Assembly (NCBI RefSeq): GCF_022259695.1
Contig: NZ_CP092099.1
Coordinates: 2,278,471-2,342,470 of the forward strand
From: Flaviramulus sp. BrNp1-15
GTDB lineage: Bacteria; Bacteroidota; Bacteroidia; Flavobacteriales; Flavobacteriaceae
Reading direction: 5' to 3'
Length of the DNA: 64,000 nucleotides
Below, piece after piece: positions 28,281 through 36,885 of the stretch (its first letter is position 1; every line of letters begins with the position of its first letter). Under the pieces are notes generated by a model. That model was not told the DNA's origin. It was given only the letters and a program-made list of their open reading frames with translations, and made no database searches. Made by a program: the position numbers and the translations under genes.

Positions 28281-28994
28281 CATTCCTTTTCTTGATTTTG
28301 TTTTTGTATTAACAAATTGATTAGCATTTTTAACTTCTAAAATAGTATAGCCAATATTTTTTAAATCTGCCAGTATAGCATCTTTTTTTACCCAATAGGA
28401 CAATGCTTGATCCCTATTAAATAAATTCCAATTAATCTTATTGTTTATTTTAATCCATGGTAAGCGTTGCATAGAGACATTTTCTTCTCTAATTTTTCTC
28501 AAAATGTTAAGAGTGGCACTAAATGGACGATTAAAAAATCTTGAGTCGTAGTCTAAAAAAGCAAAAATTGCAAGTCCTCCTTTTTTAGTAATCCGATATG
28601 ATTCTTTTAATGAAGCCTTAAAACCCTGATCATTTGGTATAAAATTTAATACTTGTTGGAGATAGAGAGCATAATCAAACTCATCACTACCATATTCGGG
28701 TATATTAACAGCATCTGCTACTTTAAAATCAATTTTAGAGTTTGTTTCTTTAGCAACTCTCGTTGCATGGTCAATCATTTTTGGTACAATATCAAATGCT
28801 GAAATATTTACAAATCCTTTCTTTTCTAAATAAAAGGCTAGCCTCCCTCCTCCAGTTCCAACATCCAAAACTTTTTTTGTTTTATCAACTAAATATTTAG
28901 ACAATAATTTATCTTCTGCGATTAGCAAATGATTTTTTTTTGCCCAAAGCTCTAACAATTCATTTGCATAGAGTTCTGCATTTAAATTTTTCAT
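28257..28994 (-). CDS. Class I SAM-dependent methyltransferase
   Basis: 245 residues. VLDVGTGGGRLAFYLEKKG is the SAM-binding motif I, ISAFDIVPKMIDHA motif II, and DEFDYALYLQQVLNF with KKGGLAIFAFLDYD the later strands of the Methyltransf_11/25 fold. No substrate-specific domain is visible, so small molecule, sugar or lipid are all possible. It is alone on the minus strand within a plus-strand accessory block and overlaps the CPBP-like gene tail to tail. A long AT-rich region precedes it. Confidence 0.85.
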   Translation of the reverse strand: MKNLNAELYANELLELWAKKNHLLIAEDKLLSKYLVDKTKKVLDVGTGGGRLAFYLEKKGFVNISAFDIVPKMIDHATRVAKETNSKIDFKVADAVNIPEYGSDEFDYALYLQQVLNFIPNDQGFKASLKESYRITKKGGLAIFAFLDYDSRFFNRPFSATLNILRKIREENVSMQRLPWIKINNKINWNLFNRDQALSYWVKKDAILADLKNIGYTILEVKNANQFVNTKTKSRKGMLYVVCKK

Positions 28995-29310
28995 AATTAG
29001 GGTTAAATAACTGGTTTGTTAATGAATTTGAAAATATACTTATACAGATATTTTATAACTCTTATAATCATTCTAGTTATAAAAAATAGAATAAAAATAA
29101 GTGTTTGACTATGAAATCATTATACAGTTCTCAAATTCAATATAAGTTTACATTTAAAAATTCACATTTTTAAAAATAAACTATAACAAGTGTAAATAAT
29201 CGATAAAATTATATACGAGGGCGTTTTTATACTTTAAGAATAAATTATTGTAATACTTTTGATTTTCTCTTTTATGAGATATCACTTATTTAATAAATTA
29301 TTAAAATTGA
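28995..29310. other. Divergent intergenic region upstream of the sugar transferase
   Basis: About 315 AT-rich bases with no ORF of note. TCGATAAAAT at 29200-29209 repeats the motif found twice at 21772-21813. No perfect TAnnTTTG box with a spaced TTG was found. Promoters for the methyltransferase and the sugar transferase should lie here. Confidence 0.4.
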
Positions 29311-29922
29311 ATGTATAAAAAAATATTTAAAAGAATTATTGATTTTTTTGCTTCATTATTTGGCATAATCTTATTATCGCCAATTTTTCTAATTCTAATT
29401 ATTATATTAATGTTCGTTAATAATGGTCGTCCTTTTTTCTTTCAAGAACGTCCTGGTAAAAATCAAAGAATTTTTAAAATCATTAAGTTTAAATCTATGA
29501 CTGATAAAAAAGATGATTTTGGAAACTTACTGCCAAATGAACAAAGAGTAACAAAATTTGGTGATTTTATAAGAAAAACTTCATTAGATGAGATTCCACA
29601 ATTAATAAATATTTTAATTGGTCAGATGAGTCTAGTCGGTCCTCGACCTCTACGTGTACATTACCTCCCTTTTTATACTAATGAAGAACAAATAAGACAT
29701 ACTGTTAAACCGGGTGTCACTGGTTTAGCTCAAGTATCAGGTAGAAATTTGCTAAGTTGGGATGATAAACTCACAAAAGATATTGAGTATGTTAATAATT
29801 TATCATTTAAAAATGACATCATTATACTTTTAAAAACAGTAAAAAAAGTGCTAAATTCAAGTAATATTGAAATTCACCCAGAGATGTTAGATTTAGATGA
29901 ATTAAGAAAAACTAAAAACTAA
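29311..29922 (+). CDS. Initiating sugar transferase (PglC/WcaJ bacterial sugar transferase domain)
   Basis: 203 residues, the short PglC-like form. An N-terminal re-entrant membrane helix (KRIIDFFASLFGIILLSPIF) leads into the catalytic domain with FFQERPGKNQRIFKIIKFKS, RKTSLDEIPQLINIL, GQMSLVGPRPL and KPGVTGLAQVSGRN. The enzyme transfers a phospho-sugar from its UDP donor to undecaprenyl phosphate, starting repeat-unit synthesis. Its stop is directly followed by the start of an ATP-grasp gene. It is the only initiating transferase in the window, so it probably serves the Wzx/Wzy pathway encoded at 5661-19675. A bacillosamine-type donor is suggested by the PglE/PglF-like genes. Confidence 0.92.
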   Translation: MYKKIFKRIIDFFASLFGIILLSPIFLILIIILMFVNNGRPFFFQERPGKNQRIFKIIKFKSMTDKKDDFGNLLPNEQRVTKFGDFIRKTSLDEIPQLINILIGQMSLVGPRPLRVHYLPFYTNEEQIRHTVKPGVTGLAQVSGRNLLSWDDKLTKDIEYVNNLSFKNDIIILLKTVKKVLNSSNIEIHPEMLDLDELRKTKN

Positions 29923-30945
29923 ATGAAACAAAATATACTTTTTACATGTGCCGGTAGACGTAATTATCTAATCAATTATTTTAAAGAAGCCTTAAAAGGA
30001 AATGGAAATGTTGTTGCAGCAGATTATCAGTTATCTGCACCATCACTAGTTGATGCGGATATTGCTATTAAAGTACCAAAAATAACAGATTCTAATTACA
30101 TAAACACTTTAAAAGATATTATTAAAAACGAAAATATTACTGCTGTTATTTCATTAAATGATTTAGAACTCCCTATACTATCTAAAAACAAAGAAGAGTT
30201 AGAAATGTTAGGGGCTCGAGTTATAATTTCTAATGAGTACATTATTGATATTGCCTTTGATAAATGGAAAACGTACGAATTTTTTAAAAAATTGAATATT
30301 AATACTCCAAAAACATATTTAACTATAAATGATGCTTTGGAGTCTATAAAAAAAGGCGATTTAAATTATCCGTTAATAGTAAAACCCCGCTGGGGAAGTG
30401 CCTCTATTGGTATTGATATTGCCGAAAATGAAGAAGAATTATTATTAAGCTATAAACTACAGCATATAAAAATTAGAAAAAGCATTTTAAAAGATGCTAG
30501 TTCTAAGGATATTGAAAGAAGTATTATTATTCAAGAGAAAATTAATGGTGTTGAATACGGTGTAGATATATTAAACGATTTAAATGGAAACTATTACGGT
30601 ACATTTGTAAGAGAAAAACTTGCAATGCGTTCTGGAGAGACAGACAAAGCTATATCTGTTATAAATGATAATTTTACTAAATATGGAGAAATTATCGGTA
30701 AAAATTCAAAGCATATTGGTAATATGGATTGTGATTTTTTTGTAAGTAATGATGAAGTTTATTTTCTTGAAATGAATCCTAGATTTGGTGGTGGTTACCC
30801 ATTTTCGCATGAGGCAGGTATTGATACCCCTTCAATTTATTTGTCTTGGTTAAATAATGATTTTAATGTTGACAAGTATAATAATTTTAAAGCAGATAAG
30901 ATGTTTTCTAAGTGTGATAGAATAATGCCTATTGTTAAAAAATAA
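29923..30945 (+). CDS. ATP-grasp enzyme (CarB/PylC-like)
   Basis: 340 residues. The N-terminus NILFTCAGRRNYLINYFKEA is typical of ATP-grasp proteins that sit beside PglC-like sugar transferases. The middle has YPLIVKPRWGSASIGIDIAE (ATP-binding loop) and IIQEKINGVEYGVDIL, and the end has VYFLEMNPRFGGGYPFSHEA with metal ligands. There is no base between the stop of the sugar transferase and this ATG, so expression is coupled. The reaction should be ligation of a carboxylate to an amine or similar, perhaps modifying an amino sugar. The substrate is unknown. Confidence 0.85.
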   Translation: MKQNILFTCAGRRNYLINYFKEALKGNGNVVAADYQLSAPSLVDADIAIKVPKITDSNYINTLKDIIKNENITAVISLNDLELPILSKNKEELEMLGARVIISNEYIIDIAFDKWKTYEFFKKLNINTPKTYLTINDALESIKKGDLNYPLIVKPRWGSASIGIDIAENEEELLLSYKLQHIKIRKSILKDASSKDIERSIIIQEKINGVEYGVDILNDLNGNYYGTFVREKLAMRSGETDKAISVINDNFTKYGEIIGKNSKHIGNMDCDFFVSNDEVYFLEMNPRFGGGYPFSHEAGIDTPSIYLSWLNNDFNVDKYNNFKADKMFSKCDRIMPIVKK

Positions 30946-30970
30946 ATAGTAGATTCTATTTAAAAACAAA

Positions 30971-30995
30971 AACCTTATTAATTGTTAATAAGGTT
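30971..30995. terminator. Bidirectional terminator between convergent genes
   Basis: Arms 30971-30981 and 30985-30995 form an 11-bp perfect stem around the loop TTG. It separates the plus-strand ATP-grasp gene from the minus-strand dehydrogenase gene. Confidence 0.75.
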
Positions 30996-31040
30996 CTATT
31001 TAATTCTCTACTTATAATTAAATTGAAGCAATAAGAAAAA

Positions 31041-32000
31041 TTAAGCGCTTTTATATCTTTTAGATAGTTTAGAAATCATAACCCTAGTCATATTTTTTAA
31101 ATCATAACTTGGTTTCCAGTTCCAATCGTTTTTTGCACTTGAATCATCAATACTCCTTGGCCAACTGTTTGCAATATTTTGTCTAAAATCTGGTTTATAG
31201 GAAATTTTGAAATTAGGATAATGCTTTTTAATTGATAAGTATATTTCTTCTGGAGAAAAACTCATTCCAGATAAATTGTATGATGTTCTTACTTTTATAC
31301 ACTCAGGAGAAGCTTCCATTAAGCTAATTGTAGCCTTTATTGCATCATCCATATATATCATCGGTAATCTTGTATCAGATTCTAAAAAACAATTAAATTC
31401 ATCGCCAGAAACTGCCTTATGATAAATGTCAACAGCATAGTCTGTAGTTCCACCACCTGGTAAAGATTGATATCCTATTATACCTGGGTACCTTAGAGAG
31501 CGAACATCTAAACCATATTTTAAAAAATAGTACTGTGCTAAATTTTCGCCTGCAACTTTACTAACTCCATAAATAGTAGCTGGATTTAAATTTGCATTTT
31601 GTGGCGTATTAAAAAGTGAAGCATTTGATCCAAAAACTGCAATAGAACTGGGATAAAAAACTTTTTTTATGTTATGTTTTATAGAAACTTCTAAAACGTT
31701 CATGAGTGAATTTACGTTTACATCCCAAGCTAATTGTGGGTTCTCTTCCCCTTTTGCAGAGAGTATTGCAGCTAAATGATAAATTTGTGTTATAGCATAC
31801 TTTTTAACAATATTCTCTAAAACATTGAAATCAGTGGCATCTAAAATTTCAAATAAACCATCAGCATTATCTTGTTTTTTATAAATATCAGAAGCGACTA
31901 CTGAAGATTTTCCGTGTATTTCACGAAGTGCAGGCGTTAGAACTGAGCCTATTTGCCCATTGGAACCAATTACTAAAATATTGTTTATTTCGATTTCCAT
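31041..32000 (-). CDS. NAD-dependent epimerase/dehydratase family protein, likely SDR-type L-threonine 3-dehydrogenase
   Basis: 319 residues. NILVIGSNGQIGSVL is the NAD-binding motif, FYPSSIAVFGS holds the catalytic Ser, and TIYGVSKVAGENLAQYY the YxxxK pair. RYPGIIGYQSLPGGGTTDYA and LPMIYMDDAI are features I associate with the epimerase-like L-threonine dehydrogenases known from psychrophilic flavobacteria. These oxidise threonine to 2-amino-3-ketobutyrate. A role in nucleotide-sugar metabolism cannot be excluded because the gene lies in the polysaccharide region, but the PGGGTTDYA block argues for threonine. It is convergent with the ATP-grasp gene. Confidence 0.82.
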   Translation of the reverse strand: MEIEINNILVIGSNGQIGSVLTPALREIHGKSSVVASDIYKKQDNADGLFEILDATDFNVLENIVKKYAITQIYHLAAILSAKGEENPQLAWDVNVNSLMNVLEVSIKHNIKKVFYPSSIAVFGSNASLFNTPQNANLNPATIYGVSKVAGENLAQYYFLKYGLDVRSLRYPGIIGYQSLPGGGTTDYAVDIYHKAVSGDEFNCFLESDTRLPMIYMDDAIKATISLMEASPECIKVRTSYNLSGMSFSPEEIYLSIKKHYPNFKISYKPDFRQNIANSWPRSIDDSSAKNDWNWKPSYDLKNMTRVMISKLSKRYKSA

Positions 32001-32137
32001 GATTGATTAATGTTTACTTAAAATTAAAACTTTATCAATAATAACTTTACTTTTTAATATTTTTTAGATAAAATCTATTTAAAAACAGATAACATGTCTA
32101 ATCACTTGAGATTCAACGATGAAATTTGTCGATTTTT

Positions 32138-33454
32138 TTAGTTTGAATTCATTTCATTTACAACTAATTTTCGTTTTCCTGATGATAATAAAGGAATTTC
32201 ATCAACATATTCTATAGCAATAGAAGCATCTTGACCAAAATAACCTTTGTATTCTTTTATTAATTCCTCTTCCCTATCGAAGTCTTTCCAAGGATTTAAT
32301 CTAAATTTATATTCTTTTTTCCCAGTTTGCACGAATTGATATTGTTTTAATTCAGAATACTTCCACATATTAACCGTTACTATGTGTGATGTAATAATTT
32401 TGTTTTTTGTATCTAAAACTAAATCTACTTTTCTTCCTTCAATACGCTCTAAAACTGGACCTCTATTTGTGTTTTTTTTGTTTTCAGACATATAAGCTAA
32501 ATCACCCGTATTATATCTTATTAAAGGCATACAATAATTAAATAAGTCTGTGATAACTACTCTTCCTATCTCTCCTGGTTTTGCAGGGTTGTCATTATCA
32601 ATATTTAATAATTCGACGTGGTAACTACCCCAATTAATTTCAAATTCATACCCGCCAGAATAATTTTGTTGAGCTAACATACCACATTCCATATTTGAAT
32701 ACCTAGACAAAACGGGCACTTGAAAATACTTTTCCATTTTATCCTTAGTAGTCGTTTTTAATTCATCAGAATTTGTGATAATACTTTTTATATTGAAATT
32801 TAGGGGTTTACTGTTTATTTTGTCTAAGTAATTAACAATAACATCGCATGTTGAGGCAAAACAAAAAATACTTTTTCTTGAATTATCTTCATTTAAATCG
32901 GTTAATAGCTGAGCAACATCTTCATCGGTGTAATTAAGGATATTGTAGGGTTTGATATTTTCCATAAATAATTTTAATGGAGACTTTCTATTTATATCGT
33001 TCCATACTTTCATAAATATTAATCTTGACCCTATTTCAAACCCTCCTTGTTTTGTAAAATAGATAATGTCTGCATTATTTCTTAATCGCTTATTCTTGTT
33101 ATGAAATAGTTTAAATGGAGTTCCCGTAGAACCACTTGTAACTACAGGTGTATTTTTATTTCCAGTAAAAAACGCTGATTTAAAATCATCATAATTGTTT
33201 CTCACTACATCTTTATCTATAATCGGAAAATCCTTGAGATTATTTCCCTTTGCATTAGATTTATAATATGGGGTGCTTTCTAAAGCATTTTTTAAAAGGT
33301 TTTCTAAATGCTTCGCTCTTCTTTCTTCAGATGCTTTAGTGTTGTAGTTTTCTATTATAAATTTAATGTCATTGTAATGTTTTCGTATTGGACTTCCTTT
33401 TAAAAAGTCTACAAGCCAAAAACTATATTTTCTTAATAATTCAAGTGAATACAT
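32138..33454 (-). CDS. CapK/PaaK-like adenylate-forming enzyme (copy 2)
   Basis: 438 residues, a clear paralogue of the gene at 23573-24877. Matching blocks include VDFLKGSPIRKHYNDI, VTSGSTGTPFKLFHNKNKR, RYSNMECGMLAQQ and MPLIRYNTGDLAY. The P-loop TSGSTGTP marks the AMP-forming ligase superfamily and EGRKVDLVL the C-terminal hinge. The conserved INWGSYHVELLN lies before the hinge. Capsule-locus members are of unknown substrate. The two copies lie on opposite strands about 8.5 kb apart and bracket the ATP-grasp and sugar-transferase genes, which suggests duplication and specialisation. Confidence 0.85.
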   Translation of the reverse strand: MYSLELLRKYSFWLVDFLKGSPIRKHYNDIKFIIENYNTKASEERRAKHLENLLKNALESTPYYKSNAKGNNLKDFPIIDKDVVRNNYDDFKSAFFTGNKNTPVVTSGSTGTPFKLFHNKNKRLRNNADIIYFTKQGGFEIGSRLIFMKVWNDINRKSPLKLFMENIKPYNILNYTDEDVAQLLTDLNEDNSRKSIFCFASTCDVIVNYLDKINSKPLNFNIKSIITNSDELKTTTKDKMEKYFQVPVLSRYSNMECGMLAQQNYSGGYEFEINWGSYHVELLNIDNDNPAKPGEIGRVVITDLFNYCMPLIRYNTGDLAYMSENKKNTNRGPVLERIEGRKVDLVLDTKNKIITSHIVTVNMWKYSELKQYQFVQTGKKEYKFRLNPWKDFDREEELIKEYKGYFGQDASIAIEYVDEIPLLSSGKRKLVVNEMNSN

Positions 33455-33560
33455 GATATGATTAAATGATATTTTATTTAAAATTGCTATTAATAAACTA
33501 GCTTATCAAAAAAAATCTTTAAATAGATTGATAATATCTTTTATGTGTAAAAATTAAAAA

Positions 33561-33578
33561 AGCCCTCTAATGAGGGCT
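33561..33578 (-). terminator. Intrinsic terminator of the Lrp/AsnC gene
   Basis: AGCCCTC at 33561-33567 pairs with GAGGGCT at 33572-33578 around TAAT. Read on the minus strand the stem is followed by a T-rich tract. It lies 27 bases after the Lrp stop codon. Confidence 0.8.
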
Positions 33579-33604
33579 GTAATATTTTTTTGAAAAGTTT
33601 TTAT

Positions 33605-34084
33605 TTACAAATCATTAAAAATAGAATGCATTAAGCGTTTTTTATCGTTAATACTTTCTTCTAATGATATCATAGTTTCTGTTCTATAAACGCCTTCTAT
33701 GTCATCCAACATAAAAATAACTTCTTTGGCATGCTCTGTACTTCTTGCTCTAATTTTACAGAAAATATTAAATTTCCCGGTAGTAATATGTGCTACAGTA
33801 ACATAAGGTATTTCATTTATACGTTCTAATACAAATTTAGTTTGAGAGGTATTATTCAAGTATACACCAACATAAGCAATAAAAGAATAACCAAGTTTTT
33901 TATAATCTAACATCAAAGAAGAACCTTTAATGATTCCGGATTCTTCCATTTTTTTAACACGTACATGAACAGTACCTGCAGATATTAATAATTTTTTAGC
34001 AATGTCTGTGAATGGAATTCTTGTGTTATCGATTAACATATCAAGAATTTGATGATCAATTTCGTCTAATTTAATTTTCCCCAT
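33605..34084 (-). CDS. Lrp/AsnC family transcriptional regulator
   Basis: 159 residues. An N-terminal winged helix-turn-helix (LDEIDHQILDMLIDNTRIPF, then TDIAKKLLISAGTVHVRVKK) is followed by the RAM/AsnC effector domain (YVTVAHITTGKFNIFCKIRA and GVYRTETMISLEE). Lrp-type proteins sense amino acids and form octamers. The gene is monocistronic with its own terminator. It lies next to an M14 peptidase and near the threonine dehydrogenase, so amino-acid-responsive control is plausible but not shown by the sequence. Confidence 0.9.
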   Translation of the reverse strand: MGKIKLDEIDHQILDMLIDNTRIPFTDIAKKLLISAGTVHVRVKKMEESGIIKGSSLMLDYKKLGYSFIAYVGVYLNNTSQTKFVLERINEIPYVTVAHITTGKFNIFCKIRARSTEHAKEVIFMLDDIEGVYRTETMISLEESINDKKRLMHSIFNDL

Positions 34085-34154
34085 AATTAATTATTCTTAA
34101 ATTTAAAACGAAATTAATACATTTTTATTAAAAATACGCCATAAATGATACGTT

Positions 34155-35300
34155 TTATTTCGATATAAGCGATTTTTTTTCATTATTTATAATTACGAAA
34201 ACGTTTTCGTTATTAACTTTTAATAGCTTTCCCTCATTATCGTAAACTTCAAACCCATTGGCTTCTATTTCTTTATGTCCAAAATAGTCATCTAGTTTTT
34301 CTATTTTTTCAACTTTTGGAATAAATTCAATTTTATTTTCTATTAGCCTTTCTTGAAATTGAATTCCAATATCTAAAAATTCATCATTTACTTTTGCTTT
34401 TCTTATAATTACATCATAAAAACACTTGCTGTTTTCTGGAATTTTAAAATAACCTTCATAATTATCTCCAATTGCATTTGAATTAGAAATATAATTTAAA
34501 GATATAATGTATGATATATATATAAATTCACGTGTTTTTTCTCTTGCATAGTCGTTATGAAAATGACCTGCCTCAAACAAAATAGTAGGTATATTTTCAC
34601 TCTGAAAAGTATCACCAACACAATTAAGATTAAAAGCATCATCATACACCCCAACTTGATTAGGTATTAGCGCTTGTAAAGCATCATTCATAGCGCTAAT
34701 AACTTCCATTGCCACTTTTCTATTTGAGCTGATAGAACACGCTTTATCTTGAGCTGGAGCTAAAAAAGATACTGTTGCTGGTTTATTAGACTTTCTTACA
34801 CTAAAAATGGTGCGTTGCCCATGAAGATTATAACAATAATGTGGCTTAAAGCTTTTAAAAACTTGTCTTAAAACTTTACTTTCTGGTTGAGTTAAATTTT
34901 GTGCATCTCTATTTAAATCTACTTCATTAGCATTTAATCGTGTATATGCTTCAGCACCATCTGGATTTAAAATAGGAATAACATATAATGTACAAGCGTC
35001 TAGAATGTGTTTTAATATACTATCCTCATCTAAGAGTGTATTAAAAAGATCGAATAAAGCTTTTGTTGTGGTAGATTCGTTTCCATGCATTTGAGACCAC
35101 ATTAGAATTCGTTTATTACCATGACCAATTTTTAATCCATAGATTGGTTTGTTTAAAACTGAAAATCCTATAGTTTCAACATTTACTTGTTCACCTAAAT
35201 TATCTAATAAAGGCTCGATATGTTTATTGGTAATATACCTGTGAAACAACCCTGTTTCTTTAAAGCTTTTATATTGTAATTGAATGTCTTCTAATTGCAT
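34155..35300 (-). CDS. M14 family zinc carboxypeptidase-like metallopeptidase
   Basis: 381 residues. Zinc ligands are visible in SQMHGNESTTTK (His72, Glu75) and YNLHGQRTIF (His160). VDLNRDAQ holds the substrate-carboxylate Arg region, and LFEAGHFHNDY the catalytic Glu243. No signal peptide is present, so the protein should be cytoplasmic. A C-terminal 100-residue domain of unclear role follows the peptidase core. It is transcribed divergently from an XRE regulator, and the shared intergenic region holds three TTACA-N2-TGTAA palindromes. One overlaps a likely -7 box of this gene, so repression by that regulator is plausible. Confidence 0.88.
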   Translation of the reverse strand: MQLEDIQLQYKSFKETGLFHRYITNKHIEPLLDNLGEQVNVETIGFSVLNKPIYGLKIGHGNKRILMWSQMHGNESTTTKALFDLFNTLLDEDSILKHILDACTLYVIPILNPDGAEAYTRLNANEVDLNRDAQNLTQPESKVLRQVFKSFKPHYCYNLHGQRTIFSVRKSNKPATVSFLAPAQDKACSISSNRKVAMEVISAMNDALQALIPNQVGVYDDAFNLNCVGDTFQSENIPTILFEAGHFHNDYAREKTREFIYISYIISLNYISNSNAIGDNYEGYFKIPENSKCFYDVIIRKAKVNDEFLDIGIQFQERLIENKIEFIPKVEKIEKLDDYFGHKEIEANGFEVYDNEGKLLKVNNENVFVIINNEKKSLISK

Positions 35301-35315
35301 GTTGTTTTTTTAATG

Positions 35316-35327
35316 TTACAAATGTAA
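35316..35327. promoter_or_regulatory. Operator-like palindrome TTACA-AA-TGTAA (site 1)
   Basis: A 12-base site with perfect 5-base arms, 16 bases upstream of the M14 start. On the minus strand it reads TTACATTTGTAA and contains TACATTTG, a match to the -7 consensus TAnnTTTG, so the operator would cover the promoter. Confidence 0.6.
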
Positions 35328-35338
35328 ACATTTACTAA

Positions 35339-35352
35339 TTTACAATTGTAAA
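35339..35352. promoter_or_regulatory. Operator-like palindrome TTTACAATTGTAAA (site 2)
   Basis: A perfect 14-base palindrome of the same TTACA-N2-TGTAA type, 24 bases centre to centre from site 1. The spacing of just over two helical turns would suit cooperative binding. Confidence 0.55.
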
Positions 35353-35550
35353 CAATAAAATACATCTATTTGTTTACAATATTATACAAGAATTAAAAGA
35401 TTTACAACCTCTTAAGTAAACACAAATAATTAAAATTTTAATAACTTATTAAAGCGCAGTTTATCAGTAAATTATACACTATTAATTAAACTTATAATTT
35501 ATATATTACAGATTATTTAACATTGAAAAAGCATCTGTTTAATGTTAAAT

Positions 35551-35566
35551 TGTTACATTTGTAACA
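35551..35566. promoter_or_regulatory. Operator-like palindrome TGTTACA-TT-TGTAACA overlapping a -7 box (site 3)
   Basis: Perfect 7-base arms around TT. The core TTACATTTGTAA is identical to site 1 read on the other strand. TACATTTG at 35554-35561 fits the -7 consensus for the XRE gene starting at 35593, so autoregulation is likely. Confidence 0.6.
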
Positions 35567-35592
35567 TGAAATTACTCCAATAGGTATTTACA

Positions 35593-35964
35593 ATGATAAA
35601 CAGCGAAGATTTTATAAAAAGACTTCAAAAAATAATAGATTTCTATGGTGAATCCTCCTCTTCTTTTGCAGAAAAAATAGGTGTACAACGTTCTAGTATT
35701 TCGCACATTCTTTCCGGCAGAAATAAACCTAGTTTAGATTTTATCTTAAAAATTTTATCCGCATTTCCTGAAGTTGATTTGTATTGGTTATTTAATGGCA
35801 AGGGAGAATTCCCAACTAAGAATAATACCGAAGAGGTGAAAAAAGAAATTATACCTCCTATTGTAGAAACAGAAAAATTAGTTTCAGAAATTAAAAACGA
35901 CAAAACTATCGAGCGTATCGTAATTTTCTATTCTGACGGAAGTTTTAAAAATTTCAATAATTAA
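35593..35964 (+). CDS. XRE-family helix-turn-helix regulator
   Basis: 123 residues. Residues 6-70 form a Cro/CI-type HTH (SSSFAEKIGVQRSSISHILS, then GRNKPSLDFILKILSAFP). DLYWLFNGKGEFP is a segment common in small flavobacterial XRE proteins. The C-terminal half is charged and probably unstructured. It is divergent from the M14 peptidase, and three related palindromes lie between the two genes, two of them over predicted -7 boxes. The simplest reading is an autoregulated repressor also controlling the peptidase. Confidence 0.88.
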   Translation: MINSEDFIKRLQKIIDFYGESSSSFAEKIGVQRSSISHILSGRNKPSLDFILKILSAFPEVDLYWLFNGKGEFPTKNNTEEVKKEIIPPIVETEKLVSEIKNDKTIERIVIFYSDGSFKNFNN

Positions 35965-35977
35965 AATTTTTCTTTAG

Positions 35978-35985
35978 TAGTTTTG
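35978..35985 (+). promoter_or_regulatory. -7 box TAGTTTTG of the small lipoprotein gene
   Basis: TAGTTTTG matches TAnnTTTG and lies 17 bases before the ATG at 36003. No -33 TTG at good spacing was found. Confidence 0.45.
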
Positions 35986-36002
35986 CATTTCAATATTTAA
36001 TT

Positions 36003-36371
36003 ATGAGATTTCTTTACTTACTATCACTATTCATCCTTTTTGGCTGTTACCAAACAACTCGTAATTGTAAAGATTATAAAACTGGAGAGTTTTATAGCGA
36101 AGTTACTATAGATGGTGTTTTGTATAAATCTACTTTTAAAAGAACCGAAAACTTACAGGTTGAAGTTTATAACAATAAAATAGACTCTTCTCAATTACGA
36201 TGGATAAACGATTGTGAAGTTGTTTTTAAAACTATCAACCCAAAGAATATGGCTGAACAAAAAGATATTCATTTAAAAATATTAACTACTACAGATTCTT
36301 CATACACTTATGAATATTCCTATGTAGGAGAAACAAAAAAACAAAAGGGTATTGCTTTTAAAAGCAACTAA
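36003..36371 (+). CDS. Small conserved flavobacterial lipoprotein, unknown function
   Basis: 122 residues. The signal MRFLYLLSLFILFGC has a lipobox with Cys15. The mature part contains TRNCKDYKTGEFYSEVTIDG and LRWINDCEVVFKTINPKN, likely small beta-strand modules with two conserved-looking Cys residues. Proteins of this look are common in Flavobacteriaceae. I recall some database entries calling them DNA topoisomerase IV, which the sequence does not support. It has its own -7 box and is tail to tail with the next gene. Confidence 0.7.
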   Translation: MRFLYLLSLFILFGCYQTTRNCKDYKTGEFYSEVTIDGVLYKSTFKRTENLQVEVYNNKIDSSQLRWINDCEVVFKTINPKNMAEQKDIHLKILTTTDSSYTYEYSYVGETKKQKGIAFKSN

Positions 36372-36374
36372 TCA

Positions 36375-36875
36375 CTAATCAAAAGGATATAAAAAATATT
36401 CTACCAAATTGAATTTTAGCTGTTTGTCTTCAGTTATTTCATAAGTTAAGAAAATTTCTCCCCAATATTGACCATCAGAGAAATCTGCTATAATCCATTT
36501 ATGATTAAGCATTTTCACTGTGTTAATCAACATTTTTCTACCCTCGCTTGCTGCATAAGGTACAATAGGATGCTCTCCTTTTACTTCATTCAATTTATAA
36601 AGTTCATCTTTTATAAACGGGATTAACTCATCTACATTATATCCATCATTTTCAAAATAACTTATAGCATCTTCGTTTCTTTCTAAATTAAAATGCGACA
36701 CTTCTGCAATGTTATTTTGTAAAACAGCTATTGAATCTTTGTACTTCTCTAATTGCGATTGGCGAACTTCCAATTTATTATTCATATCCTCGAATACACG
36801 TTTAGAATTAACATACTGAAACAAAACCAGCAGTATTGAAAACACAAATAAATACATAAAAATTCTTTGTTTCAT
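36375..36875 (-). CDS. Conserved hypothetical protein with N-terminal membrane anchor and coiled coil
   Basis: 166 residues. Residues 1-23 form a membrane anchor (RIFMYLFVFSILLVLFQYV). Residues 28-60 look like a coiled coil (KLEVRQSQLEKYKDSIAVLQ). The C-terminal domain has EGRKMLINTVKMLNHKWIIA and FSDGQYWGEIFLTYEI, which suggests a small alpha/beta periplasmic domain. I do not recognise a function. It starts 10 bases after the metallo-hydrolase stop on the same strand, so the two are probably co-transcribed. Confidence 0.7.
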   Translation of the reverse strand: MKQRIFMYLFVFSILLVLFQYVNSKRVFEDMNNKLEVRQSQLEKYKDSIAVLQNNIAEVSHFNLERNEDAISYFENDGYNVDELIPFIKDELYKLNEVKGEHPIVPYAASEGRKMLINTVKMLNHKWIIADFSDGQYWGEIFLTYEITEDKQLKFNLVEYFLYPFD

Positions 36876-36885
36876 TTTCTTTATT

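Noticed and set aside
36003-36371. DNA topoisomerase IV subunit
   Set aside because: A name I recall from automatic annotation of similar proteins; a 122-residue lipoprotein has no topoisomerase feature.
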